Shown here: piece after piece, positions 1 to 11,780 of the stretch | Position numbering within the stretch: the first letter of the stretch is position 1 | How the letters are laid out: each line of letters starts with the position of its first letter | Source: Stictocephala bisonia | Lineage: Eukaryota; Arthropoda; Insecta; Hemiptera; Membracidae | Length of the DNA: 64,000 nt | Assembly (NCBI GenBank): GCA_035578905.1 | Contig: JAQJVL010002613.1 | Coordinates: forward strand, 1 to 64,000 | Direction: 5' to 3' | Notes under the pieces: generated by a model | What the model was told of the DNA's origin: nothing | Database searches by the model: none | What the model saw: the letters and a program-made list of their open reading frames with translations, nothing else | Position numbers and translations under genes: made by a program

Positions 1-1900
1 AGCAAGCCCCTATCATGTGACCCCTTATTTTATAGGGAGTAAAAAAGAAATCCAATGATGCAAACTAGAGGTCTGTATGTTTAATTTAACAGAGTAAAAG
101 ACTTATTTACAATAATAAAATCATTTCCTTTCTTGTCCTATTTTTCGTTAGTTTATTTTTAGGTTAGTGGGTTCGTTACACAAGTCAACACTAACCTACA
201 AACACTGCTTCTTAAAACACCTGTTTTGATGTAGCTGGCGTTCAAACTGTTCGCCTTCGGCTGTCTGACAGTGTGTAAGCCTTGTGTAAAAAGCTGAGTC
301 AGTATTCAAGAAGAATTCTCTAGGAATGGTTTGAGACAAATTCAAAATTATTTTAGTTAAAACATGGATGTTAATTGCCTGTGTTTGGTACACCAGGTTT
401 TTCATGTACACCAAAAGAAGTAGTCAAGTGGATTAAGGTCAGTAGACCTTGCTGGCCATTCCACAGGTCTATTCACCTTCATTGATTTTCGTCGAATGAT
501 CTCAGCTTTTCGTCAAAACATATTTTGGAGTGCAGGTATTCTCTGGTTTTGAAGCATCTTCACAGAATTCAAATTTCCATCAATTATAAATTAACTGACC
601 AAGCCTTTATCAACTATTCCTACCCAAGCATAAACTTTTGAAGGGCATTATGCATGAGCCTCTATGAACCAATATGGGGTTTTATCTGTCCAGTAACTTA
701 AAAACAATAACAACAATTATCCCTCTTGACACTACCGTTGGTCATGAAAGTGGCTTCATCACTAAAAAGGATTAACAATAGATGGTAAAATAAATACCTC
801 TTTTTTGTTCTATTTTAATTCAGGTTCTCAGAGTCTAGTTTGCCCACCATTACATCACTAAATTCAACTCTGCAGTCATAGCCGTCTTCACTAATATCTT
901 TTACAAGTTTACATTTAAAAGTTTGAATTGATGAATTTAACAATTTTTCTTACCAATGATTGGCTTATGTCATCACTGGCGCCAACTTCTTGCAAATATT
1001 TGTGGAGCCCATCAATACGGGGGAGGGGGTTATCTGATAACTCTTCTGAACATGAACGAAATGAAAAGTGTTATCAATTACATTATGACAAACTCTTTTA
1101 TGATTTCGCTGACCCTAATTATTTATTGTTGGGAGATGGGAAATAATTTAAAGCATACAATTGGGAACACTATATATTATTTTTTAAATAAACAATAATT
1201 TCTCTTCAAAAAAGCAACAAAACTCACAAAATTAGAAAAATTGAATGTTTTTTATATTTATACATATTAAAATACAACAATTATATATTTCAAGAGATAA
1301 TTGAGTATGCTAATAGTTATTGAATACTAATTATAATTTTAAGAAGTTTTATTTAATTTGATACTTTAACTGTGTAGGTTAAGATTTGAGCAAAATGAAC
1401 ACTCTGTTGGTTCACTATGCACTGAAAAGTCAAACACTGTCAGGTAAAATAAACACTGGCAGGTGAATAATTCTTGCCATCATAATCCTCACTATGGGAT
1501 TGATTTGGTCCGAAAATTCCTCATTGAATAAGTCTGCTACTTCACTATTAGATCTTCTACAGTTCCCATAATCTCTTATCATTAACTCAGTAATTCTTAA
1601 AAACTCAGAACCTTCCACAATAGAAATAAAATAAGTAACACTATTCGTCAGAAAATTAAACGAACTAAAATCGTTAAAATTGTAAACTTAAAAAAGTAAA
1701 CGAACTAAAATTGTTATTAACCTAAACTATGAACTAATAAGATGCAAGTGAGTTCCTACTTAAGAGAAAGTCAAAAGTAGATTGTAACTGGTAAGAAAAG
1801 AACAAGGGAAATTCCAAAACATGTAGAGACCTCTAGTTTGGATCTTCATATTTATTTTTTTATTCCCTTTAAAATGAGGGGACATATGATAGGGGTTTGT
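1..1900 (-). mobile_element. IS630/Tc1-mariner-like DNA transposon with about 80-bp terminal inverted repeats
   Basis: Bases 2-83 and the reverse complement of 1819-1900 match closely, for example GCAAGCCCCTATCATGTG against ACAAACCCCTATCATATG and CAAACTAGAGGTCT in both arms. A decayed transposase reads on the minus strand between them. The left end touches the window edge, so the flanking target site cannot be checked. It lies upstream of the first visible Pvr exon, probably in a Pvr intron. Confidence 0.8.
196..1618 (-). pseudogene. Decayed IS630/Tc1-mariner-type transposase
   Basis: On the minus strand the pieces run in the expected order. The N-terminal segment (1618-1430) has the helix-turn-helix-like text NSEVADLFNEEF. 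A DDE segment near 775-755 reads FSDEATF. The segment near 470-410 reads WPARSTDLNPLDYFFW. The C-terminal end (414-196) has IPREFFLNT followed by RLTHCQTAEGEQFE. These are conserved landmarks of the arthropod IS630-like transposases that would catalyse cut-and-paste movement. Frameshifts and stops separate the pieces, so no functional enzyme is encoded. Family assignment is from motif recognition only. Confidence 0.75.
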
Positions 1901-2442
1901 GTTTGAAAATCTTCAGTTGCCCTCTTGCCTCTTTTGGAAAAGGTATATGGGCATATGGAACATGTGAAAAGCCTTCCATTTTAATCACTTTTTGAAAGGC
2001 ACATTTAATTAGTTGGACTTAAGTATAAATATTAATTTTTCTTCTTATTCTAATTTCGTGGTGGGGGAGGAAACTATATTATCTTATAAAAAAACGTTGT
2101 CCACTTTTAAACTTTGACACATCCATAGAAAGATGTGTCAAGGGTTATGTAACTATTTTAAAAATAAAAAACAGCAGAGGTGTGTGGGACTTGTTGGACA
2201 TATACTATATATAAAGCAATTATTTAGCTAAATTAAAAGAATTTCAGCAAACTGTTTTGCTGACCTACTTTTTGCTCAAAGTTCTACAAATTATTGTGAT
2301 GTTTATTATTAAATCCATTTATTTTTTCCTCTTTGGGAAGTAAGTACTCAGGAAAGTTATGATTGGTTTAGAAGGGGCTACAAATATGACAAGCTGGGTT
2401 AGTCCTAGACAGAGATCCCTTGGCCTCCTAGGGACTTGTTAT
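1901..2442. other. Non-coding stretch between transposon and minisatellite
   Basis: AT-rich sequence with no convincing exon, RNA gene or repeat end. The first half of Ig1 was searched for here and not found. Confidence 0.5.
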
Positions 2443-3215
2443 ACCTAGTGAAAGGAGAAGAACACAAGATAGCTTCTCATTTACCCTAAGGAGGTTTGAT
2501 GCATCTCCCAACAATATGAGTGTGATTTATTAGCCCTCATACTCCATCTAGTTGTCCCTAGTGAAAGGAGAAGAACACAAGATAGCTTCTCATTTACCCT
2601 AAGGAGGTTTGATGCATCTTCCAACAATATGAGTGTGATTTATTAGCCCTCGTATGCCACCTTTTTATCCCTAGTAAAAGGAGAAGAAAAGATAGCTTCT
2701 CGTTAACTCTTAAGGAGGTTTGATGCATCTTCCAACAATATGAGTGTGATTTATTAGCCCTCATACTCCACCTTTTTATCCCTAGTAAAAGGAGAAGAAA
2801 AGATGTTAACTCTTAAGGAGGTTTGATGCATCTCCCAACAATATGAGTGTGATTTATTAGACCTCGTACTCCACCTTTTTATCTCTAGTGAAAGGAGAAG
2901 AAAAGGTATCTTCTCGTTAACTCTTAATGAGGTTTGATGCATCTCCTAACAATATGAGTGTGATTTATTAGACCTCGTACTCCACCTTTTTATCTCTAGT
3001 GAAAGGAGAAGAAAAGATAGCTTCTTGTTAACTCTTAATGAGGTTTGATGCATCTCCTAACAATATGAGTGTGATTTATTAGACCTCGTACTCCACCTTT
3101 TTATCTCTTTTGAAAGGAGAAGAAAATATAGCTTTTCGTTTACCCTCAAGGAGTTTTGATTGATATCTTAATAATATGAGTGTGATTTATCAGCTCTCAT
3201 ACTCCACCAGACTCA
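2443..3215. repeat. Minisatellite, about 112-bp unit, about 7 copies
   Basis: The unit carries AGTGAAAGGAGAAGAA, then AGGTTTGATGCATCT, then CAACAATATGAGTGTGATTT, and recurs at spacings of roughly 103-114 bases. Copies near 2444, 2557, 2669, 2780, 2883, 2994 and 3106 can be counted. The first two keep a longer AACACAAGATAGC form, later ones lose a few bases, and the last copy is the most diverged. It ends about 290 bases before a Pvr exon. Short open frames within it are products of the repeat, not genes. Confidence 0.9.
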
Positions 3216-3505
3216 TGATATTTCAGACACTTTATATTTTCATGTGCCACGACACTTGACGGCACTCTACCAACCTACATAACTCCGAAATGTCTTTACC
3301 TCATCAAGAGTTGTATGTAGGATGAGTTGGTAGCTGTGTAGGTTGGCTGGAAAGACTATTCAGTCATAATATAGGTTGGGTTAGAGGATGAGTTGCAGAT
3401 AAATGTCACAAGGGTTTCTCTGTAATATGTTAACAATTTTTCAATTTGAATTTACTTTGCTGATTTAAGTATGTGTTATTTACTATATCTATGTGAATGT
3501 TACAG

Positions 3506-3671
3506 AACAGGTCTGTGGTAGATATACGAAAGAATTTAGAACATGGAATGTACAGATCAACTTTAAAACTACGTGACGCTTACTATCTGGACACGGGCAA
3601 CTTTTCCTGCTTTCCCTCTTCTGAAGGCAAACATTCTCCGTGGGCAAAGGCAATATACGTTTATGTAAAAG
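3506..3671 (+). CDS. Pvr: Pvr exon 1 of window: second half of Ig domain 1
   Basis: The acceptor TTACAG precedes 3506 and the donor GTAATG follows 3671. It enters in phase 0, leaves in phase 1 and encodes about 55 residues. The text YYLDTGNFSCFPS is the E-F strand motif (D-x-G-x-Y/F-x-C) of an Ig domain, with an N-glycosylation site NFS. The matching first half with the partner cysteine and tryptophan should lie upstream but was not found between 1901 and 3505, so it is probably before the window. Confidence 0.85.
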
Positions 3672-5170
3672 GTAATGTTGATATCTCACCTAAGTTATAG
3701 AATTTTAATCTAGAACTTGAACATATGGGCCGGGTTTGTAAAATAGATCTCATTATAATATTGAACAAGAGATAAATAAATAAATACAATTTATATTGTC
3801 AGAAAGCCTTATATAGCATTAGACGTCAAAAATTTCAGGATTGACGAATAAATAATTAAGTTTATAACAAAATTCATTTTTCAAAAGAAAAGTATAAAAG
3901 TTAGGAAAAACAAATTTTGTTTCTCCAAATCCAAGCTCATGCTATTATTATAAATTGTGACATGTAACCAAGGCTAGTATAGAGGAAGTTGGCCCACTTT
4001 CTATACTGCATTGATTGCAGATCCGTGCATGTTGACGGATCTGTGATATCACAGCTATACCTGGTGGCCTCTCCATAACACTAGCGCATACGTCACTTGA
4101 TTAAAAACTAATATGTTTATATATTAATTTAAAATTTGTTATGACTGAAATATTTTTATTTCTGTGAAAGTTACTTGATTGAGTTTAAATGAAATAAATA
4201 TTTTGTAAGTGCAAAATTTGTTTTAAACAAACATAAACTACCTATATAAATTTGGCAGTACTGTATAAACCATACCTATTAAATACATTTTTTATATTCC
4301 CTCTAAGCTGCCATCTTTATTGGAATCGTTGTCATTCTTAAATATTTCTATTGCTTCTCGTACAGTTTGTGGGTAATAATACGGAATATTAGCCAGAACC
4401 TTGGTTTTATCAAATGGGCAGGTGGATGAGCTAATACCACTGTACGTGTATGGGCAAGTGGGTGGGCCAATACCACTGTACATGTATGGACGGATGGGTG
4501 GGCCAATATTACTTATTGAATCATAATCCACCTCATTGTTGTGTATGGGCAAATGGGAGGGTCAATCCATTTTTCTGTATGTGAAGGCAGGAGCTTCAGA
4601 GGCACGAATTACTAATGAGTAATTGTTTACTCTTGGTGCCAGTTTTATAGGGAAAAACTTTGGTAAATGTTTTAGCCTATGTGTGAGAAGAAAAAGTAAA
4701 AAATCCATTTTTAGTACTGCCTTCTTATTTGGCCATCTTGGATACAAAAATGCCAAGTAGGTAAAAAGCTTAAATCAGCACTGATGTATTAATCAATTAG
4801 TAAGGACATCTTTTTACTAGTATGGAGCAGCCATAGCAAAGGGCACTTTCCGTGCAATTGGTCTGGGTTCATTTCTTGATGTGACCATTAACAGTTTTTA
4901 CCCTGTGCTGCACCCGTGGTTCGAAAGTCACGTAAAGCCACTTGGTAAAGAAGTCTTCTAAGGCTTAACTTTGCCTGATAAAATATGACATTCTTTAATC
5001 TTTTTTTACGTTGAAATTGTTTCAAGTTCAAGTGAATAAAGAAACAAAACAATATTGTTATCAAATCTTGAAACATTATATTACATATAAATGAATTCTT
5101 GTATCTTAATAAGTTCGCTTTCCGTGTTGTATACTTGTGCCAATATTTTATATCGGTGTTTATATTTCAG
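3672..5170 (+). other. Pvr intron, exon 1 to exon 2
   Basis: Starts GTAATG and ends TATTTCAG. Near 4405-4520 there is a short imperfect tandem repeat of about 36 bases built on GGGTGGGCCAATACCACTGTA. No other element was recognised; the open frames here show no family signature. Confidence 0.7.
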
Positions 5171-5304
5171 ATCCAGAGCACCCTCTAGCTACTGTTGACA
5201 CCTTTGAGATCATCATGATGACAACAAGTCTTAATGATAAGGTGATATTTCCCTGTCGCCCCACTGACCCTGAATTGGATGTGGTCTTGATGAAAGACGA
5301 TGAG
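5171..5304 (+). CDS. Pvr: Pvr exon 2: first half of Ig domain 2
   Basis: Phase 1 in, phase 0 out, donor GAG|GTAAAT. It encodes KDPEHPLATVDTFEI and then VIFPCRPTDPELDVVLMK, that is the A to C strands with the B-strand cysteine. The segment VVLMKD stands where the C-strand tryptophan usually lies. In VEGF receptors Ig2 with Ig3 makes the ligand site, so this exon probably supplies part of it. It can be joined in frame to either of two downstream exons that encode the other half of the domain (9864-10038 or 14990-15128). Confidence 0.87.
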
Positions 5305-5544
5305 GTAAATTAATTATTTTTACTAAGAATTCTGGTTGTCCTTTTTTAATTATTAATAATAAGCAAATAAATGTTGAACTAAATTATTTTAGGTTTACCG
5401 TTGTTGGTATACTGTTTTAAAATGTGTTATTAATTGAACTGAAGTATCAGTGGGCTAAAGAACAAGTACCGTAATGAGAACAAAATTTAGGGAGATTCAT
5501 CCTGTAAAATCATGATGAAACATTAATTATTTACAACAACAAAA

Positions 5545-5710
5545 ATAAATATCCTTATATGTAATATGTGAAGCCGTTTTTTGGCAACGCAACACCTCCC
5601 TTATTCCTTGACCAATTTAAACGGTTATGGTGTCAAAAAATTTGTCTGTCCGAAGTTGTAAATTAAGGTCTTAATTCTTCAATCTTTTATATCCCGAAGG
5701 GTGTAGAAAG
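5545..5710 (-). repeat. Dispersed repeat, inverted partner of 23225-23410
   Basis: Read on the minus strand, this segment and the + strand of 23225-23410 share the order AAGACCTTAATTTACAAC (versus GAGACCTTATTGCACAAC), then ACAAATTTTTTGACACC, then TTTAAATTGGTCAAGGAATA, then TTCACATATTA. Spacing is nearly the same, so both derive from one mobile family. The better copy has a short open frame, but I recognise no protein. Confidence 0.75.
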
Positions 5711-6281
5711 CCTTCAAAGTTTGTTTTTCGGCCATAATAATAACATGGAGAGAGATTTAAATGAAACGAAAAGTAACAGCTGAAAAAATGTAAATAATGA
5801 TTTCCAAAAAGTTTTAACAGCTGTTGATTGTAAACAATGTTGTTTGTATTATATTAGTTATTTCATAATGTTAAACCAGAGAAGGTTGTAATCATGATTT
5901 TATTCACATTTGATTGTAGGGCTTCACTCTTCTGGCCTTGAATGTTTCAGTGGTAATATAATATAGTTATTTTACTTATTTAACTAATCTTCAGCTGTTT
6001 AACAAAAACAAATGAACTGAACACGTTTGAAATAGACTAAGTAATACCATTGGGTATTGGGTATTTATACTAATAAACATGTAACAATACAAGTAACGTG
6101 AGTAAGATACGGTAAATAAATTAAATATTGTGATTTTACGCGATACCGTTTACTCACTAATACTTGTAGACAAAAGATACAGTCCGAGGCCGAAGGCCGA
6201 GGTGTCTCAAGCATAGCGAGCGGTTGGCACGTGAAGCATGCAGTGGTGTCCCCTAGTATATATATTTTTATGTAAAATTTG

Positions 6282-6934
6282 GGAATCCTCTTAAATAGAC
6301 TGAAAGAGTATATAGAAAAAAATATTAAAGACCACCAAGCAGGATTTGTTTAAGGTCGCTCTACTATAGAGCCTCTAGGACCTATTGGGCAGTAGAGAAA
6401 TTACTTAAATCCAAAATATTGTCTAGGAAAACTAAGATCAAAATCTACCATACATTAGTCCTCCCTGTGTTACTATATGGAGCTGAAACATGGACACTGA
6501 CAAAGGAATATGAGAAGAAGCTTATTGTATTTGAAAATAGAGTATTAAGAAAAGTGTTTGGTTCAGTATGCGAAGGAGATGTTTGGAGAATAAAAAAGAA
6601 CAGAGAATTAAGAGAAATATACACTCACCCAGATATAGTAGCATTAGCGAAAAGTAGAAGACTAAGGTGGGCTGGACATGTGTGGAGGCGAGAAAATACC
6701 TCCATTATTAAATATATTGAACGATCGAACCCAGAAGGTAGAAGACCCCTTGGCAGGCCAAGACTTAGATGGAGAGATCAGGTCCTCAAAGATATTCACA
6801 AATTGGGGACTACACCTGAGGCAGCAAAGAACAGAGCAGAATGGAGAGGCATTGTTGGCGAGGCCAAAAACCAACTGGGGTTTCAATGGCCAAGGAGAAG
6901 AGGTAAGGTATTTGTGAATCTGATGTTTATGTGA
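6282..6934 (+). pseudogene. LINE reverse-transcriptase remnant with internal deletion
   Basis: It opens with ILLNRLKEYIEKNIKDHQAG, the fingers/palm-start motif of endonuclease-reverse transcriptases of non-LTR retrotransposons. A stop codon follows, and most of the reverse transcriptase domain is missing. From 6419 a 171-codon frame continues with VLPVLLYGAETWTLTK, then RRLRWAGHVWRRE and GRRPLGRPRLRWRDQV, the usual C-terminal signature of such LINEs. It sits inside a Pvr intron in the gene's orientation. Internal deletion plus a stop make it inactive. Confidence 0.85.
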
Positions 6935-7477
6935 GCAACATACATTACAGTCGGTTTAAAAATGCAATATACAGTATTCGAGTTTGAATCTCAAATTTTT
7001 GTTTAGTTATCAGTAGTTTTGCTATGGTTCAAAGACAAAAAACATATATTTTTATTCCTTTTTAACAAGGTTCCATTAAAAAATTTTATAGTAAAATAAA
7101 TTAAGCTTAGAACATTGAAATTTTGATTGTTTTTTAAGAAGATAGTTTTTTTATAGTATGCATGGTTTTTTTAAATGTTTACTTTGATAACAAAAACTTA
7201 ATTATTGTAAAACCTTGAAATCTCAGAATTTGCTGGTTGCACAACCTTCTAATATGGCTTTAAAATAGCAGGTTGAAATATAAGATACAAATTTACAGTT
7301 TGGGTTACGATGATAATATTCTGTGACTGAGTTTATATCTCTTAATAAATCAACAGGCATCAACAAACTTTTTTCGCTGTAGACAAGTTAATGAAAAATA
7401 AAAAAGGTTATTTAGTTTTTCAAAGAAGATATTTATTTATAACTATTCACTTGTTGCATCAATTTGTTAAATAATAC

Positions 7478-8189
7478 AGGGTCCGGCAGTGAAACAGAAA
7501 AATTTAAATAGAAGGTGGCAGATGTAGAGGGGGTATACGAGAGTGGGGCACGCGACCTTGGGCTTCTAGACAGCCTGTATTTTTAGTAGTCATGCTGCGT
7601 TGGACGAGTAAGCAGCGAGCTTTTGCCATAAAGGTAATGGTGTTCAACGTGCTTTCCCGCGAGAATTTGATTTATCTCAAGTGATCCTGTGCCATCTGCA
7701 AATGCTATCAACCTTTCAATAAGAAATTTTGAAGCAACTGCTAACACTACTAAAAACCGAGGTGGCAGTGTTAAAACTGCTCGGACCTCTGAGAATTTTA
7801 ACCGTGTGTGTGAAGCACTAGTGAGAAGTCCATGGAAATCTGCAAAACAGTACAGAATAGAACTTGGTCTTAGTGATTGCACTATGAGAAAGATTCGAGA
7901 TAAACCCACCAAGAAATAAGGAAGATTTGAATACCCAAATTTGTCAAGTGATTGACAATATTCCATTGGATATGCTACAAAGAGTTACGGGTTCGTTCTG
8001 CAACAGACCCCAAGAATGTGTAAGAAACCAAGGGCGACATCTAGCAGATACAATAAAAAAAAATAAATAAATAAATTCCACTATTGTACATTGCATTTCT
8101 GTTAAATTAATTAGTATATTTTTATACCATAGTTTGTGATAATTTTTTTAATCTTCACGTTTAAAAAAAAAATATCACTGCCGGACCCT
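7478..8189 (+). mobile_element. Internally deleted IS630/Tc1-like element with 15-bp TIRs
   Basis: AGGGTCCGGCAGTGA at 7478-7492 is matched exactly by its reverse complement at 8175-8189. Between them are the two ends of a transposase without its middle. The N-terminal helix-turn-helix type reads LRWTSKQRAFAIKV near 7600 and RNFEATANTTKNRGGSVKT from about 7719. The C-terminal part reads IDNIPLDMLQRVTGSF near 7950. The catalytic DDE region is absent, so movement would need an enzyme from elsewhere. Confidence 0.85.
7689..8060 (+). pseudogene. Transposase remnant: helix-turn-helix end joined to C-terminal end
   Basis: The open frame 7689-7919 encodes SVKTARTSENFNRVCEALV and the following WKSAKQYRIELGLSDCTMR. 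This is the winged-helix/HTH segment seen in many insect IS630-like transposases, which binds the TIRs. Downstream text near 7935-8045 (NIPLDMLQRV, then GRHLADTIKK) resembles the family's C terminus. The roughly 200 residues holding the catalytic acids are missing. Confidence 0.75.
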
Positions 8190-8352
8190 ACTTTCATCTT
8201 ACTTAGAAATTAAAATAGGATTTCTAAAGGTAAATTTGGAACTAATATCTTTTAACTGTAAAACTTTTAACCCTGCAAGTGTGGTATATTTTTGAACATA
8301 TATTATGACTATATGTGGTTACGACGTATTTGAACATATATTATGTTATTAA

Positions 8353-9472
8353 CCCTTTTAGTGCCAGACATTTTTTCAATGTACATGTGAAAAATCCCAA
8401 CCTTTTTTATAAAGGTGTATGCGAAAAATCCCAGGCCATTTTTCAAGATTTTGACAACATTTAAACAAAAAAATCATATCTTTTTTGTTTATTTGAATAA
8501 ATTAACATATGAGGTGTTGTTTGTTAGGTAATCATCTGCAGTACCTAAAAAAATACTCATGAAGTTAGGATAACATTTTTACAATTTGTGTTTGTAAAAA
8601 AAAAATAAAAAAAATAAAAAAATAATTTCTTTTTTAACTTTGACCATATATAACTGCCTTTATATGTAGCCTACACTAAAATGGTTTTAGTACAGATTGT
8701 AGTAAATCTAATTGTTAACACACACAAAAAATTTGAAGCAGTTACCTTGAAAAATGGAAAAGTTATTGTTTTTCTTCAAAAACCATGTAAAATCCTAAAT
8801 TCTTGGTAAAATCCAAAATGACATACTTAGCACTGAATCCATAAAAAATATTTCTATACACATGTTCTTGAGTCCAATGTTTTAAATAGTTTATAAAAAT
8901 AATAAAGAAAGTACATAAAACTAAAATTATCTATTTTAAGTAGACACAAAAGTATCACTTAGATCGTCTTCATAATAAACATGAACACCACTTTGTGCAA
9001 CACTATCTAGGATTATATTTTCACTTACAAACGATCTCGCTCTTTTACTCATGATTCAATCTATTTACATAACTTATAAATAATACATACAAACTAAAAT
9101 AAAAGAATAAAAAGGTACAAATTTAGACAAAACGATCACCTAGCAACAAAACAATAACAACAACCAAAACATACACTCACTGAATGACGAAACGGAAATG
9201 TAGCGGTAAACATATGCTATTATGTCATCATTGTTGAGCGTAGAGTAAAAAGGATTTTTTGTTGACAGTAGTAATAGTATCTAGATACAGGACACAAAGT
9301 TTGGTGGCGTTTGGTCAATAATTGAATTTACACTACAACAAAAACCGGACGTGCGCCCCCAGCGCACGTCGGCATTTTTAGTAAAATGTAGTGACGAGCG
9401 CTCATGGCGCACGCCGGGATTTTTCAAATAAATAGCGACGTGCGCTCACGGCGCACGTCGGCACTAAAAGGG
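8353..9472 (-). mobile_element. Non-autonomous piggyBac-like element flanked by TTAA
   Basis: TTAA at 8349-8352 and 9473-9476 brackets ends CCCTTTTAGTGCC and GGCACTAAAAGGG. The right subterminal part (9340-9465) holds three palindromic blocks built on GCGCACGTCGGCA. On the minus strand from 9052 to about 8938 a short frame MSKRARSFVSEN...DDLSDTFVST ends at a stop; its acidic, serine-rich style resembles a piggyBac transposase N terminus. The rest of the gene is gone. Confidence 0.8.
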
Positions 9473-9863
9473 TTAATAAAAAGAACACAAGTAAGTAGGG
9501 CCTATAGAAGATACTACACAAAACTATTAAGACAAATTTTAACATGAATATATTTTATGTCCAATTTACAATCTAAAATGGTGATTATTAAAGTTAATAA
9601 TCACCATTTTAGAAAAGTTTCCCAGTTCTATGATTAAATGTATTTTGTATTATAGAACTGATTTGTGTATGAACTGATTTGTGACATTACAAATGTTTTT
9701 TACATAATGAAGCAGTTTTCCTTTATTTATTTTGTGGAAAATCTCTAAAGACTCCCTTTTAAAACTGTTTTGTAATTCCAAAATTTTATGAATTTTGCAT
9801 AATGATTAAATTGGTAAGTTGTTGTCCTTGAGTATTTAATTAACTTACCAAGTAATGGTGCAG

Positions 9864-10038
9864 GAGAATGAAGTACATCCAGGCCTTTACCAAGGCATGA
9901 GAGTGGTGTTTGACAAGCATAGAGGGTTCTTGCTCTCAAACTTAACTCTGACACATAAGGGTGATTATGTGTGCCATGTTCGGAGGAATGGCATCAAAGT
10001 TGATACGGATGTGGGCAACTATTTCATAGAAGTTCACT
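9864..10038 (+). CDS. Pvr: Pvr exon 3a: second half of Ig domain 2, first alternative
   Basis: The acceptor GTGCAG precedes 9864 and the donor GTAAGC follows 10038; phase 0 in, phase 1 out, 175 bases. It encodes VVFDKHRGFLLSNLTLTH and then GDYVCHVRRNG, the D to G strands with the F-strand cysteine, and an N-glycosylation site NLT. FDKHRGF matches the position where VEGF-receptor Ig2 has a (Y/W)D-x-x-x-GF turn. It joins exon 2 in frame and can join exon 4 in frame. It cannot join 14990-15128 without a frameshift, which marks the two exons as alternatives. Confidence 0.85.
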
Positions 10039-10279
10039 GTAAGCTAATGACTGGTCTAAGCATGCCAATGATCTTCGCATGTTAAGCATGTCATTCAAGT
10101 TTGTATATAAAATATCCAGAAACGTATGTAAATAAACTTGTCTGCAGTATTTTTACTTAAATTTCATGTAAAGCAGAGATCCATTATATGTTATTCATCC
10201 AAATAAACTCTAATAGAAGTATGAAGATTTTTTCCTCTTAACGCATTGATGGTTTTTTATGAGTAAAGATTTCATCTAA

Positions 10280-10813
10280 GGGCCTAGCTAAACGAACCCT
10301 GTCAATGCTGCGTTATTACAGTCACGTTCATTTTCTGTTGAAGGAACAATGACAGTAGCATGGGGTGTGTTATACGAGTGTTGCTAACATTGGATCATTT
10401 ATACGTATGTTGATAAAGTGTGCTCTAGCCAGATGTGTAATTTCGTTGTTCAGTGTTTGGTCAGCTGATTAACTGCAGAATTAATAGTATTTTTATAAAT
10501 AATGATAATATTTTTTAAAAATTGTTTTCGTGTGATCTGTGTTCCTGGAATTTTAAATAGAACTGTCACAAGCACAGTGTGCGTATGCCACTCTCTTGGT
10601 TTTTTAAATATTATGCTCAAAACAACTTAACTTCTCAAGCAAAACTATACAACCTAATTGAATGGTATCCATTTTGAAAATAACCTTTCTCATCACGCAG
10701 ATTGTGATTTGTGTTAAAAACGCAGAGATTTTAAAGCTCGTTTAACTTTTCCTTTTAACGCAGAGTTTAAGCGTTAGCTGCGTCGCATATTCAGCGTTAA
10801 TTTAACTAGGCCC
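10280..10813. mobile_element. Harbinger-type MITE with TAA target duplication
   Basis: The ends read GGGCCTAGCTAAA and, as reverse complement, GGGCCTAGTTAAA, with TAA on both sides (10277-10279 and 10814-10816). A 3-bp TAA target and GG-starting inverted repeats are typical of PIF/Harbinger elements. No transposase frame is present in its 534 bases, so it is non-autonomous. Inner motifs TGCTGCGTTATTACAG and several AACGCAG words add weak symmetry. Confidence 0.75.
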
Positions 10814-11606
10814 TAACAAGTAGTATTCTCATTTTTGAATCACAATATATGTCTCTTGATGTTGCTCTATTATTTAAATAATCCTTTACAACTATTTTAA
10901 ATACAATTCCATTGAAAGTGTTTAAAATTTACTGTAAGAGTATTAGAAAACTTATACAGACCAATAGATAATAGAAATATTCATTTATTTGTAACTATTT
11001 ATTACCTTCTTCATTATCTAAGATAAGAACATAACAGTCATTGCACACATATCTTGCTATGACAGTTTGTTCCTTGTAAATGAGGGGTGAGCAGCCCATA
11101 AACTGATAAAGGTTGAAGCGGTTCTTTCTAGTTGAGCGGAAAGTACATCATGGGTTTAGTCCTGAACAAACTACTCTCCCTTCCAGTCGCAATGAATCCC
11201 CCCTTTCCTGTCAAATTCAACAAATATATTGTACAGGAGGTATTGCCTGAGTTTCAATCTTCTACGATTAAAACAAAGGATTTCTAATGTAACAAATAAT
11301 TCTGTTAGATGCCTTTTAATGATGCTATCAACAATGGGTTAAGCAGTAATAATTTTAAAAATATAAATGCTTTGTTTATTTAGGTCTGGCTTCACTCCAC
11401 CAGTTTGATAATTGGGAAATGAAGAGTATTTATAAAGCATGTTTAGAAAATTATATCAACTGTCAAAATTCTGTGTTAATCATCTTTATTGACGGCCTTG
11501 CAAAAAAAAAAAAAAAAAAAAAAAAATCGCAAAAGCAAGCTCTTAATTTTTAATGTTTTGATATATTTTTTTATTTATTGGATTTATGTAAATATTATTT
11601 GAATTA

Positions 11607-11780
11607 AGATAATCAAGATATGGTTGAAAATGGATTTTGAACGAGTGTGATGAGTGATTGTATTCTTTTTTACAAACTTAAGCTGACTATTCTTAAGGAA
11701 GTGTCATATTGGCCATATTGATATATGTATTCTTAATACTGTAAAATGGTGTATGCCCTTGATTAATAAAATAAAAAATA
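11607..11780 (-). repeat. SINE remnant, part one (left of Merlin)
   Basis: Text ATCAAGATATGG, GGATTTTGAACGAGTGTGAT and CTGACTATTCTTAAGGAAGTG matches the minus-strand body of the SINE at 41505-41768 with divergence. The match resumes to the right of the Merlin element at 13154, so the SINE was in place before Merlin inserted. About 70 bases next to Merlin do not match. Confidence 0.7.

Larger units (their letters stand above)
5305..9863 (+). other. Pvr intron, exon 2 to exon 3a, rich in transposons
   Basis: Holds a dispersed repeat (5545-5710), a LINE remnant (6282-6934), an internally deleted IS630-like element (7478-8189) and a deleted piggyBac (8353-9472). Near 6186-6250 is a GC-rich patch with the palindrome CCGAGGCCGAAGGCCGAGG that I could not assign. 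Between 6935 and 7477 and between 9477 and 9863 I see nothing specific. Confidence 0.7.

Noticed and set aside
2754..2942. Open frame within the 112-bp minisatellite
   Set aside because: A by-product of repeats on the opposite strand.
11183..11290. Possible exon after CCCTTCCAG
   Set aside because: The reading is short, lacks Ig features and soon meets a stop.
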